DNA of 32,174 nucleotides from Clostridiales bacterium (lineage in GTDB: Bacteria > Bacillota > Clostridia > Christensenellales > Aristaeellaceae): positions 1-32,174 of the forward strand of contig SFHK01000035.1 in the NCBI GenBank assembly GCA_004556395.1, in the 5' to 3' direction. The translations under genes and the position numbers were made by a program. Below the pieces are notes generated by a model that was not told where the DNA came from, ran no database searches, and saw only the letters and a list, made by a program, of their open reading frames with translations. Below, piece after piece: positions 8,180 through 16,408 of this stretch (positions are counted from its first letter, which is position 1; each line of letters starts with the position of its first letter).

Positions 8180-8641
8180 ATGATGAAGCTTGCGGAAGCG
8201 CTGATGGAGCGCTCGGATCTGAAAACGCGCATCGAACAGCTGGCGGCGCGCCTGAATGAAAACGCGAAGGTGCAGGAGGGCGACGAGCCCGCCGAGAACC
8301 CCGCGGAGCTGCTGGACGAGCTCAACCGGCTGTACGCGCGGCTGGAACGCCTGATGACGCTTGTGAACCTGACCAACGCCCGCACGCTGTCGGACGGCGA
8401 GCCGCTGACGGCGCTGCTTGCCCGCCGCGACTGCCTGAGCGGACGCATTCGCCAGCTTCGCGATTTCCTCGCCTGTGCGTCGGCCAACGTGAGCCGCGGC
8501 ACGCGCGCGGAAATTCGCGTGGTCAGCACCGTGAACGTGAAGGAATACCAGAAGCGCGCGGACGATCTGGCGCGCGACCTGCGCGAGCTGGACGTGAAAA
8601 TTCAGTCGCTCAACTGGACGACCGACCTCATGGAAGCGTAA
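8180..8641 (+). CDS. DIP1984 family protein
   Basis: 153-residue, almost entirely helical protein. The opening KLAEALMERSDLKTRIEQL, followed by a QEGDEPAENPAELLDELN stretch, is the DIP1984 family signature. These proteins are small coiled-coil-like dimers, formerly compared with septicolysin; function is not established. RBS AGGAAAGGAAG precedes a double ATG; the first is used. Twenty nt separate it from the PopT-type gene, so it is co-transcribed as the last gene of the operon. No intrinsic terminator is evident directly after it. Confidence 0.88.
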   Translation: MMKLAEALMERSDLKTRIEQLAARLNENAKVQEGDEPAENPAELLDELNRLYARLERLMTLVNLTNARTLSDGEPLTALLARRDCLSGRIRQLRDFLACASANVSRGTRAEIRVVSTVNVKEYQKRADDLARDLRELDVKIQSLNWTTDLMEA

Positions 8642-8860
8642 ACGCGAAGGTAGCGAGGACGGGCGGGCGCGATCTCGCGCGGCTGAGAATGACGCCGCAC
8701 ATGCTAAGGCCCGGACAGCCTGTTCCTTACAAATTCTGTCCCGCACAATGACAGGAATCGCACGTCCACAAATTTTCTTTATTCCCACAGCGCCGACGCC
8801 TTCGCGAGGGTGGGGCCGCGAGGTTCATCCTTGCGGCAGGGGAAAACAGCATAACCATAC

Positions 8861-8896
8861 ACCGCGCGCCCGTTTCCATCGAAGCGGGCGCGCGGT
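8861..8896. repeat. Strong 16-bp hairpin in convergent intergenic region
   Basis: Arms 8861-8876 and 8881-8896 are complementary over 16 bp with one G-T wobble and a 4-nt CATC loop. No T-run follows on either strand, so it is not a clean intrinsic terminator. It could be a transcription barrier between convergent operons or a dispersed palindromic repeat. Confidence 0.5.
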
Positions 8897-9125
8897 ATGT
8901 GTAGGGAGAATGGTTTTCAAGCAGAACGAAAGGGCTTTCCACGAATATTCGCGCCGCGCTTTGTAGGGAGCCTTGCCACAGAGGAGAATATACAGTTCGG
9001 CACGCTTTCGGTTTGGTCGCAGAGAACGCGGCTTCGCGGAGGTCTCTCGGAAAAATCGGGACGGTGCGTCCGATTCGGATGAAGGCAATGCGATTTTGCG
9101 GAAGCCTTTCAGGAACAAACAGACT

Positions 9126-9164
9126 GCCCGCGCGTCCGGTTCAGAGGAAGACGGACGCGCGGGC
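9126..9164 (-). terminator. Probable terminator of the nitrilase-GDPD gene
   Basis: A perfect 13-bp stem (9126-9138 with 9152-9164, GCCCGCGCGTCCG arm) lies 9 nt past the stop of the minus-strand gene ending at 9173. On the minus strand it is followed by AGTCTGTTTGTTCC, moderately T-rich. A likely but imperfect intrinsic terminator. Confidence 0.6.
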
Positions 9165-9172
9165 TACGTTGG

Positions 9173-10777
9173 TCAATAGCGAAGGGCTTCGAAGGCCGTC
9201 GCCATGGCGAGGTAGTTATCGGTGAGGATAGTCTCGATGCCGCTTTCGAGCAGCGCGGGGATTTCGGCGGGATCGTTCGACCAGAACAGGTTGCGGTGAA
9301 TGCCGGCTTCGCGCGCTTCGTCGACCATGGCCTGATTGTAGAAGCCGCGGAACAGCTGCAGCTTCTGGCAGTTGTACCGCTTGGCCAGCTTCACGAGCGT
9401 GCCGTCCTGCTTTTCGTCCAGCGCGGCGCGGGGCAGGTTCGGCGCAAGCTCGCGCGCGGTGATCAGCACGTCTTCCGCGCCGCCGATATACACGTGCTCC
9501 TGCATGTCGTAGGCGTAAATCGTATCGACGATTCGCTGGAAGACCGCGGGGTCATACACCGTGGAGCCGCGGGGCGACTTGATGTGCAGGTTCACGATGG
9601 TTCGGCGGGCGAAGCGATCGAAAACCTCCTGAAGCGTCGGAAAGCGCAGCCCGGCGAAGCGGGGATGCATGCCGGAGCCGATGTCCAGCGCGCGCACCTC
9701 GGCCAGCGTCATATCGGAAATCAGCCTGTCCGCGCCGGTCAGGCGCTTTACGCTTTCGTCGTGCGAAATGATCAGCTCGCCGTCCCTCGTCGGCCACACG
9801 TCCAGCTCGATCTCCACCGCGCCCAGCGCGACGGCCGCGCCGAAGGCGGGCAGGGAGTTTTCGGGCGCGACATAGTTGAAGCCACGGTGCGCGCAGATGC
9901 GGGGATAGGGCATGTCGCGGTCGCCGGGAATCACGCCCGCGCCGCAGGCGCGATACGCCCACGGCGTGCGTCCCTTGGAAATGAAGAAGTCGTTGAGAAC
10001 CGGCGGCTGTCCGTAGGAATCGGCGCGCATGTGCTTGAACTTCGCGTCCACGTCGCGCGCGAGCATGCCCGTTTTCTGTCCCAGAGAAGCCAGCACCCGC
10101 CCGTCCGGCGCGACGATCATCGTGTTCGCGCCGTGGCCGCAGTCCTCGCCGCCCATGGAGACGGACGCGCGCACCGCCCACGCGTTGCAGGTGAAGGCGG
10201 CGTTTTTCATCTGCATTTCCAGAATGTCCATGCGCTCGCCGCGCTGCAGGGAACTGACGATCAGCACGTCCGGCTTTTTCAGCGCGATATGCTGGATGTA
10301 TTCATTGTAATAGTTGTCGTAGCAGGTGAGAAACGCGTAGCGCACGCCGTCCAGATCGAGCGTATACGGCGCGTGATATGCGCGGGTGTACGCGTCGTCC
10401 AAGCGCTTGCCCTCGCGCTCGGCCTGCGGCAGATGCTGCTTGAAATATTCGCCCGCGACGTTGCCCGCCGCGTCAAACAGCACGGTGACGTTGCGGTAAT
10501 GCCCCTTCGGGCCCTTGTACAGATTGATGGCCACCAGCGCGCCGCAGCGAATGGCCGTCGCGCGCGCCTTATCCAGAAGCGGCTGGCAATAAGCTTCCAC
10601 GTCGGCCTCGAAGGCGGCGTAGTCCGGATAGGAGGACATGGCGTCGCAGGCCTCGGGCAGCACGATCAGATCAAGTGAAGCGTCGCATTCGTCCAGACGC
10701 GTCGTCAGCCATTCGACCAGCGCGGGCATATCCGCCGGACGATAGGGATATGGGGGCTGCAGGGCGGCGATTTTCAC
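9173..10777 (-). CDS. Fusion of nitrilase-type carbon-nitrogen hydrolase and glycerophosphodiester phosphodiesterase
   Basis: 534-residue cytoplasmic protein. Residues 1-~285 are a nitrilase-superfamily domain with the full Glu-Lys-Cys triad: VLPEACD (Glu42), FKQHLP (Lys113), LTCYDNYYN (Cys152). Residues ~291-534 are a GDPD TIM barrel with CAHRG (His297), PENSL (Glu306), EIELDVWPT (Glu324, Asp326) and SHDES (His339). Both sites look intact. The first half should hydrolyse an amide or nitrile, the second a glycerophosphodiester. Start is GTG at 10777, 9 nt after AAAGGAGG; the longer open frame to 10888 lacks an RBS. It may be the tail of the ATPase-mutarotase-GH31 operon (~270 bp gap, no clear terminator between). 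I do not know this fusion as an established family. Confidence 0.85.
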   Translation of the reverse strand: MKIAALQPPYPYRPADMPALVEWLTTRLDECDASLDLIVLPEACDAMSSYPDYAAFEADVEAYCQPLLDKARATAIRCGALVAINLYKGPKGHYRNVTVLFDAAGNVAGEYFKQHLPQAEREGKRLDDAYTRAYHAPYTLDLDGVRYAFLTCYDNYYNEYIQHIALKKPDVLIVSSLQRGERMDILEMQMKNAAFTCNAWAVRASVSMGGEDCGHGANTMIVAPDGRVLASLGQKTGMLARDVDAKFKHMRADSYGQPPVLNDFFISKGRTPWAYRACGAGVIPGDRDMPYPRICAHRGFNYVAPENSLPAFGAAVALGAVEIELDVWPTRDGELIISHDESVKRLTGADRLISDMTLAEVRALDIGSGMHPRFAGLRFPTLQEVFDRFARRTIVNLHIKSPRGSTVYDPAVFQRIVDTIYAYDMQEHVYIGGAEDVLITARELAPNLPRAALDEKQDGTLVKLAKRYNCQKLQLFRGFYNQAMVDEAREAGIHRNLFWSNDPAEIPALLESGIETILTDNYLAMATAFEALRY

Positions 10778-10818
10778 GATGAAAATCCTCCTTTGTGAAT
10801 ATGTCATACGCGGCAGCG

Positions 10819-10928
10819 CTTCGCCGATACGCGGCAGACGCGGTTTGAAAACGGCGGCGTTGTCGATTGCGTACTCGCCCGGCGTCACTTCATCGACACG
10901 CGGCAGGCGCGGTTTGAAAACGGCGGCA
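10819..10928. repeat. Two direct repeats, ~41 bp, period 69 bp
   Basis: Copies at 10819-10859 and 10888-10928 share an ACGCGGCAGRCGCGG core followed by TTTGAAAACGGCGGC with few differences. They sit upstream of the nitrilase-GDPD gene. The 69-bp period is a multiple of three, and the minus-strand frame in line with that gene stays open through both, giving a repeated peptide AAVFKPRLPR. An inverted pair CTCGCCCGG / CCGGGCGAG flanks the second copy. Could be a regulator-binding region or remnant coding repeat. Confidence 0.7.
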
Positions 10929-11049
10929 GCGTCTCCGGGCGAGCGTCTGCCCGTCGGTTCACTGCTATGATTTCACGGCGATGGAGACGCAGCCGACGCG
11001 CGTCAGCGAGGATACATGTTGAGAAAAGCGATACGCGGGCGGATGAACG

Positions 11050-12600
11050 TCACACGCGGCGGAACCAGAGCAGGGTGTTCAGCGGGGCGGGCAGGGTGCG
11101 GGTCTGGCGGCCTTCGTATTCGCGGCCGTTCGCGTCTATCCAGCGTCCCTTGGGGAAGGCGACGCGGCGCTGGCGCGCGCCCTTTTCCAGCACCGGAGCG
11201 ACGAGCAGGTTTTCGCCGAGCATGAACTCGTCGGTGATCGGGGCGAAGCCCTGATGTGGGTCGTTGTATTCCAGCGAGCGCAGAATCGGTTCGCCGGTCT
11301 GCTCCGCTTCGCGCACCAGCGCGAGGATTTCAGCCGCCATATCCGCGTGCAGCGCGGCGGCTTCGGCGCAAAGCCGCGCGTTTTCGGCGCTCAGCGCTTC
11401 CCACGGCGCCCACGAGAACTGAATCATCGGGAACAGCGCCGAGCATTGCGCCATGCGCACAAACAGCTCCTCGTCCGCGCGGCAGTTTGGGTTGGCCTTG
11501 AACGACCATTCGCCGCCGCCGACCATGTCCGGGCAGATAAACGGATGCCCGATCAGCCCGCAGTTCAGCGCGCAGGGAATCAGCTGATCGACGCCGCCGC
11601 GCCAGCAGTGGTTCTTGTCGCGCAGGCGTTGAATGGTGTTATGCCCGCCGCCCTTCCATGTGTCCTTGTATTCGTGGAAGGGATAGCGGCTTCCGAAGCG
11701 GTTCCACGCGATGTTCAGCTCGTGCGGCGTAAGCGCGGTATCCAGCTCGCCGTCCACGACGTTCGTGTTCGTGTAGCCGTGCGGCGTGCCGCCGTCGAAT
11801 TTGAAGCCGTCCACGCCGTAGTCGCGCATCAGCGCCTGAAGCTGCTCATCTAAAAATTCCGCGTCGATGGGATTGGCAAGGTTCAGCGCGGCGCTGTAGC
11901 CGTTCCACCATTTCAGAAGCGCGACCTCGCCGGTTCGCGTGCGCAGGTAGAGCCCCTTCTCGGCTTCCTTTTTGCCGCCGATATCGGGGCGAATGGAGCG
12001 GATGAACTTCTCGCCGTCCGGACACACATAGGGAACGACCCACAGGAGCACGGTAAAGCCCATCTCATGCAGCTCGTCCACCATTTTGCGCGGGTCGGGG
12101 AAGCGCGCTTCGTCAAAGCGCCAGTCGCCGTAGCGGCCGTGCCAGCCCTCGTCTATGATGAAAATGCCGGGGCGGTAGCCGTGCGCCACGTAGCCGCGGG
12201 CGAACGCCAGCACGCCCTCCTGCGTGGGGCGGTAGGTAAATTCCATCCATGTGTTGTATTGCGCGGTGCGGAAAAACTCGTCGGGCAGCGCGCGGCGGTC
12301 GCAGGGGAAATGGGCGCGCATCGCGGAAAGATACGCGTCCCGCAGGGTTTCTCCGGCCTGTACCAGCTCAATATCTGCGCCCTCCATGACGAACGCGCCG
12401 TCGACGATTTCAACGGCGAAGGGGTTTTCGCTCCAGATGCAGCGCCCCTTCGAGGAAACGTACAGCGGCATGGTCTGGTTCGAGCATTCGTCGAGGAAGT
12501 TCTCGCGGTACGCGCTGTCCCGCGTCAGCGGACAGACCGCCGCGCCCGTGGAGCCGCCCCACCAGAACTCGCCCTCTTCAATCGGAAACAGATACGTCAT
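11050..12600 (-). CDS. GH31 family glycoside hydrolase (alpha-glycosidase, possibly alpha-galactosidase)
   Basis: 516 residues without signal peptide, so probably cytoplasmic. The TIM-barrel signatures of GH31 are present: FIIDEGWHGRYGDWRFDEARF (~148-167), LLWVVPYV (~185-192), the nucleophile in YGVDGFKFDGG (Asp269) and a later WRGGVD whose Asp338 fits the acid/base. C-terminal beta domain follows (NLLVAPVLEKGARQRRVAFPKGRW). The DGFKFDGG form is closer to the MYORG/alpha-galactosidase branch than to classical alpha-glucosidases, but specificity is an inference. Its ATG overlaps the stop of the FucU-like gene (ATGA), so the two are coupled; the mutarotase may act on the sugar this enzyme frees. 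Confidence 0.86.
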   Translation of the reverse strand: MTYLFPIEEGEFWWGGSTGAAVCPLTRDSAYRENFLDECSNQTMPLYVSSKGRCIWSENPFAVEIVDGAFVMEGADIELVQAGETLRDAYLSAMRAHFPCDRRALPDEFFRTAQYNTWMEFTYRPTQEGVLAFARGYVAHGYRPGIFIIDEGWHGRYGDWRFDEARFPDPRKMVDELHEMGFTVLLWVVPYVCPDGEKFIRSIRPDIGGKKEAEKGLYLRTRTGEVALLKWWNGYSAALNLANPIDAEFLDEQLQALMRDYGVDGFKFDGGTPHGYTNTNVVDGELDTALTPHELNIAWNRFGSRYPFHEYKDTWKGGGHNTIQRLRDKNHCWRGGVDQLIPCALNCGLIGHPFICPDMVGGGEWSFKANPNCRADEELFVRMAQCSALFPMIQFSWAPWEALSAENARLCAEAAALHADMAAEILALVREAEQTGEPILRSLEYNDPHQGFAPITDEFMLGENLLVAPVLEKGARQRRVAFPKGRWIDANGREYEGRQTRTLPAPLNTLLWFRRV

Positions 12601-13022
12601 TTCACAACGCCCTTTTTCAGGATGATGTTCGCGTACAGCGCGCTTTCGCCGGTCGCCACGACGGCGTAGCACTTCTTCGCGCGGTCGTAGAACTCGAAGC
12701 GGCCGATGTTTTCGATCTTTTTGTCGCTCTCGTGCTTCCTGATGACCTTCTCGTAGTCCTTCCAGATCACGGGATCCACGTTGTCGCCGGGCACAACCTG
12801 CATCAGCGTCACGGGCGCGTCCACGTAGGTATCCAGCGGGAACAGCGCGAGGATGGCGTCCAGAATTTCGGTCACGCCGTGGCCATCCAGACGCACGAGA
12901 CGCTGGGCGATGGAGGCCGCCGGGAAGTTGCCGTCGCCGATGCACAGCTCGTCGCCGTGACCCATTTCCATCAGAATTTTCAGAAGCTCCGGGGAAAGAA
13001 TCGGGGAAATACCTTTCAGCAT
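12597..13022 (-). CDS. FucU/RbsD family sugar mutarotase
   Basis: 141 residues starting MLKGISPILSPELLKILMEMGHGDE, the fingerprint of the FucU branch; the catalytic-type His is His22. GDGNFPAAS and the C-terminal GESALYANIILKKG complete the match. Members interconvert alpha and beta anomers of free sugars such as fucose or ribose in the cytoplasm. RBS AGGAGGAG is inside the end of the P-type ATPase gene and the two overlap by 7 nt; the 3' end overlaps GH31 by 4 nt. The pairing with GH31 suggests anomer conversion of the released monosaccharide. Fucose versus another sugar cannot be decided. Confidence 0.9.
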   Translation of the reverse strand: MLKGISPILSPELLKILMEMGHGDELCIGDGNFPAASIAQRLVRLDGHGVTEILDAILALFPLDTYVDAPVTLMQVVPGDNVDPVIWKDYEKVIRKHESDKKIENIGRFEFYDRAKKCYAVVATGESALYANIILKKGVVK

Positions 13023-15352
13023 GTTTCTTCTCCTCCTGTCGTTAGGGTGGTTACCAGATTATCGCTCGTTTCAACCGTTCTGCGCGCGGCGGGAACGGCG
13101 GAAAGACGGTTGGTTCGCGCGCCGGCTTCGCCCGCGGAGGTATGGAAGCGGCGCAGGCGCAGCGCGTTGGCGACGACGAAGATGCTGGACAGGCACATCA
13201 CGGCGGTGGCCAGCATGGGACTGAATTGCAGCCCGAGCAGCGGGTACAGCGCGCCCGCGGCGACCGGGATGCCGATGACGTTGTAGAAGAACGCCCAGAA
13301 CAGGTTCTCGCGCACAACGCGCATGGTCATGCGCCCGAGCCGGACGGCCTGCGCGACGAGCCGCATGTCGTTTCGAAGAATGACCACGTCCGCGGATTCG
13401 ATGGCCACGTCGGTGCCGTTGCCCACCGTCACCGTAAGGCCGGAACGGCGAAGCCCCGGCGCGTCGTGTGCGCCGTCGCTTACCAGCATCACGCGCTTGC
13501 CGTCCGCTTCCAGAATGCGAAGCATCACGTCCTTGTCCTCCGGGCTCAGGCCGCTGCGCGCTTCGGTGATGCCGGCGTGGCGCGCGATCGCGTCCGCCGT
13601 GCGCTGGTCGTCGCCGGTCAGCATCAGGGTGGAAACGCCGTCCGCGCTCAACGCGCTCACAGCGTCCACGGCCGTGGGACGAAGCTCGTCCTTCAGGGCA
13701 ATCAGCCCGCGCACGCGGCCGTCGGACGCGACGAACAGCGGCACAGCGCCCTCGTCGCTCACGTCGTCGGCGCGGGCGCGCCACGCGGAAACGTCCTGCG
13801 CGCTCTTGTCCATCAGCGTCAGGTTGCCGATCAGCACGCGCGCGCCGCCCACGCAGGCGCGAACGCCCTCGCCGGGAATCTCTTCGTATTCCGTCGCGTC
13901 GTCCATCGGCAGGTCGAGCGCGGCTGCTTCGGCGCAGATGGCCTGCGCGCAGGGATGCGTGCCCGCGCGCATGGCCGAGGCGGCCAGCGCCATCAGCGTG
14001 CGCCGCGATTCGCCGTCCGAAAGCACGCAGCCGCACACGCGCATCCTGCCGGAGGTGAGCGTGCCGGCCTTGTCGAACATCACGGTGTTGATCGCGCCCA
14101 GCTGTTCCAGCGCCGCGGCGTTTTTAATGAGAATGCCCAGCTCCGCGCCCCGTCCCGTGCCCGCCATAATGGCCGTGGGCGTGGCAAGCCCCAGCGCGCA
14201 CGGGCAGGAAATCACCAGCACGCACACGGCGGACTTCACGGCAAACGCAGCGCTTTCGCCGAATACGCTCCACAGAACGGCTGTCGCCAGCGAAAGCAGA
14301 ATGACCAGCGGCACAAATATGGAGGCCACGCGGTCGGCCGTGCGCGCAATCGGCGCCTTGGTCGCGCCCGCTTCCTCCACCAGCGCCAGAATCTGATTCA
14401 GGCGCATGTCCGTGCCGCTCCGCTCCGCGCGCATTGTGAACGCGCCGTCCAGACACACGCTCGCGCCCAGCACCGAATCGCCCTCGTTCAGCGAGACCGG
14501 CGCGCTTTCGCCCGTGAACATGGACATATCCAGCCGTCCGTCGCCGGAGAGAATTTTGCCGTCGGCGGGCACCACGTCGCCCCGGCGCACGAAAACCGTA
14601 TCTCCGGGGGAAACCTCCGCCGCCGGAACGACCGTCTCATTGCCGCCGCGAACCACGCGCGCCGCCTCCGGGCGCAGCCGCTTCAGCCGCGCAATGGCCT
14701 CGCTGGTGCGCACGCGCGCCAGCGCTTCGGCATACTTGCCCAGCGTCACCAGCGCCAGAATCATGGCGGAGGTGTCAAAATACAGGTGCATCTCATGCGC
14801 CATGCCGGAGGACAGCTTCCACGCGCCCACCACCAGCTCGAACAGACTGTAGGCCGCGGACGTGCCCGCGCCCAGCGCAACCAGCGTGTACATGTTGGGC
14901 GCGAAGTGAATGAGCGATTTCCAGCCGCCGGTGAATACATCCCGGCACAGAATAATGACTGGAAGCAGCAGAATCAGCTGCATCACGGCGGCGGAGAGCG
15001 GATAGCGGAACGCTTCCGGCAGCGGCAGGCGCAGGGGCTTTGCAAGGCACAGATACAGAATCAGCAGCGAAAACAGCCACACGAGCACCAGGTGCGCGCG
15101 CAGCCTGTGCTTCTCCCGCTTCTTTTCGCCGTCCGGACGCTTTTCCCGTGCGCGCGCCACATAGCCCGTCGCGGCCACCGCGGCGATGATGTCGCCCGGA
15201 GTTACCTCATCCTCGTCGAACGACACGCGCATGTCGCCCGTGACCATGTTTAATGATACGTCCAGCACGCCATCCAGCGCGCGCACGCGTTTTTCAACCT
15301 GTGAAGCGCACGAAGCGCCGCCAATTTCCGTGATTCGAAAGGTTCGTTTCAC
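13016..15352 (-). CDS. P1B-type (copper-like) P-type ATPase with altered core motifs
   Basis: 778-residue membrane ATPase. N-terminal HMA domain (~1-70) keeps only one Cys (Cys15; the first Cys of CxxC is Gly). Membrane segments follow, then the actuator with MFTGES (~279-284), the ion-site SCPCALGLATPT (CPC at 383-385) typical of copper/silver pumps, the HP motif (466-467) and a nucleotide-domain TGDD. The phosphorylation loop reads FDKAGTLT (Asp427) instead of DKTGT, and the hinge reads SDGAHDAPG (~625-633) instead of GDGxNDAP. These substitutions, confirmed on the nucleotide sequence, may impair pumping. Start is GTG at 15352 after GGGAGG. It heads an operon with FucU-like and GH31 genes under a good promoter at 15392-15420. 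Confidence 0.86.
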   Translation of the reverse strand: MKRTFRITEIGGASCASQVEKRVRALDGVLDVSLNMVTGDMRVSFDEDEVTPGDIIAAVAATGYVARAREKRPDGEKKREKHRLRAHLVLVWLFSLLILYLCLAKPLRLPLPEAFRYPLSAAVMQLILLLPVIILCRDVFTGGWKSLIHFAPNMYTLVALGAGTSAAYSLFELVVGAWKLSSGMAHEMHLYFDTSAMILALVTLGKYAEALARVRTSEAIARLKRLRPEAARVVRGGNETVVPAAEVSPGDTVFVRRGDVVPADGKILSGDGRLDMSMFTGESAPVSLNEGDSVLGASVCLDGAFTMRAERSGTDMRLNQILALVEEAGATKAPIARTADRVASIFVPLVILLSLATAVLWSVFGESAAFAVKSAVCVLVISCPCALGLATPTAIMAGTGRGAELGILIKNAAALEQLGAINTVMFDKAGTLTSGRMRVCGCVLSDGESRRTLMALAASAMRAGTHPCAQAICAEAAALDLPMDDATEYEEIPGEGVRACVGGARVLIGNLTLMDKSAQDVSAWRARADDVSDEGAVPLFVASDGRVRGLIALKDELRPTAVDAVSALSADGVSTLMLTGDDQRTADAIARHAGITEARSGLSPEDKDVMLRILEADGKRVMLVSDGAHDAPGLRRSGLTVTVGNGTDVAIESADVVILRNDMRLVAQAVRLGRMTMRVVRENLFWAFFYNVIGIPVAAGALYPLLGLQFSPMLATAVMCLSSIFVVANALRLRRFHTSAGEAGARTNRLSAVPAARRTVETSDNLVTTLTTGGEETC

Positions 15353-15391
15353 GATTCCGCCTCCCGATGAGAAATCTCCCAGTATAAATTC

Positions 15392-15420
15392 ATTATACAC
15401 GACGCACGTAAAAAACACAA
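15392..15420 (-). promoter_or_regulatory. Sigma-A promoter of the P-type ATPase operon, with palindrome over the -10
   Basis: On the minus strand TTGTGT (15415-15420) and TATAAT (15392-15397) are 17 bp apart. A perfect GTATAA / TTATAC inverted repeat (15382-15387, 15393-15398) overlaps the -10 box and could be an operator for a metal-responsive or other repressor. Confidence 0.75.
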
Positions 15421-15445
15421 CCGAATACGCGGCGCGATGGGATTT

Positions 15446-15492
15446 GGAAAAAGAAAACCGCGGATTCCGTTTGAAAGAAACGAAATCCGCGG
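15446..15492 (-). terminator. Intrinsic terminator of the malEFG-type operon
   Basis: Arms 15458-15472 and 15478-15492 pair over 15 bp with one G-T wobble and a 5-nt loop; on the minus strand the stem is followed by TTTTCTTTTT. It lies 14 nt past the stop of the MalG-like gene. Confidence 0.92.
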
Positions 15493-15505
15493 GGAAAATT
15501 GGGGG

Positions 15506-16408
15506 TCAGCCTTTGACGGCGCCGCCGGTGACGCCTTCTACGTAGTAGCGCTGAAGCACCAGGAAGAGGGCGGTAATCGGGACGGAGACCAGCACGCCGC
15601 CCGCGCAGAAGCGGGTGAAGTAGCCCTGATAGTCCTTGGTAACCATCCAGCGGAAAAGACCCACGGCTACGTTGAAGCTGTCGGGCTTTCCAAACGCCAC
15701 GTAGGACGCGTACACATAGTCCGCCCACGGCGCCATGAACGCCATCAGCGCCGTATAGATCACGATGGGCTTGGAAAGCGGCATGATGATCGAGAGGAAC
15801 ACCTGAAAGCGGGTCGCGCCGTCGATGCGGGCGCTTTCGTCCAGCGACTTCGGGATGGTGTCGAAGAAGCCCTTGGAGATGTAGTAGCCCATGCCGGAGG
15901 AGGCCACGTACACGAGGATCAGGCCGGGAATGGCGCCCTCCTGCGTAAGCCCCAGCGTGCGCAGCAGGAAGTACAGGCAGATCATCGTGAGGAAGCCGGG
16001 GAACATGCCCAGCACCAGGATCAGGTTCATGATCAGCCTGCGCCCGCGAAAGCGCATGCGCGACAGCGCGTAGCTCACGGACAGCACAATCATCGTCTGG
16101 AGCACAGCGCAGATGGCCGCGATTTCGAGGGTGTTCAGATACCACGTGAAGAAATTGCACTCGGAGGAGAACAGGAACTGGTAGTTGTCCAGCGAGAACT
16201 TCTTCGGAATCAGGTAGTTGACCATGCCGCCGTTCTCGGTGAGATAGGAGCGGAAGGACTGCAAAACCAGAAATATAAACGGCAGAAGCCATATCGCGGA
16301 AATCACGCTCAGCACGATATAGATGGCGGTATTCGTGTTTCTTTCGTGCTTGGACAGGCTCATTTCGCTGCCGGGCGCGCGGGAAGAACGGTTTGTCTGC
16401 GTCATCAC
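15506..16408 (-). CDS. Carbohydrate ABC transporter permease, MalG type
   Basis: 300-residue inner-membrane permease with six predicted helices. The cytoplasmic EAA loop ESARIDGATRFQVFLSIIMP, which docks the ATPase, and the C-terminal YYVEGVTGGAVKG ending are hallmarks of MalG/CUT1 permeases. It pairs with the MalF-like permease immediately upstream; start (GTG 16408 or ATG 16405) overlaps that gene's stop, with AGGAGG before it. No ATP-binding subunit is encoded nearby; CUT1 importers in Clostridia often share one MsmX-type ATPase encoded elsewhere. Last gene of its operon, followed by a strong terminator. Confidence 0.93.
   Translation of the reverse strand: MMTQTNRSSRAPGSEMSLSKHERNTNTAIYIVLSVISAIWLLPFIFLVLQSFRSYLTENGGMVNYLIPKKFSLDNYQFLFSSECNFFTWYLNTLEIAAICAVLQTMIVLSVSYALSRMRFRGRRLIMNLILVLGMFPGFLTMICLYFLLRTLGLTQEGAIPGLILVYVASSGMGYYISKGFFDTIPKSLDESARIDGATRFQVFLSIIMPLSKPIVIYTALMAFMAPWADYVYASYVAFGKPDSFNVAVGLFRWMVTKDYQGYFTRFCAGGVLVSVPITALFLVLQRYYVEGVTGGAVKG

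Larger units (their letters stand above)
8642..9172. other. 531-bp gap between convergent genes with no supported gene
   Basis: Short open frames cross this stretch on both strands, but none has a good RBS, a recognisable domain or a start supported by context. It contains two strong GC hairpins (8861-8896 and 9126-9164, listed separately), a short GCGCGA/TCGCGC inverted repeat near 8669-8682, and two copies of GTAGGGAG (near 8901 and 8965). It separates a plus-strand from a minus-strand operon. Confidence 0.5.

Noticed and set aside
10778..10888. Longer start for the nitrilase-GDPD protein
   Set aside because: No RBS before the upstream start, whereas AAAGGAGG stands 9 nt before the GTG at 10777.
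13142..15253. A 703-codon plus-strand open frame opposite the P-type ATPase
   Set aside because: Arg/His/Ala-rich antisense frame without RBS or motifs; the minus strand carries clear P-type ATPase signatures.
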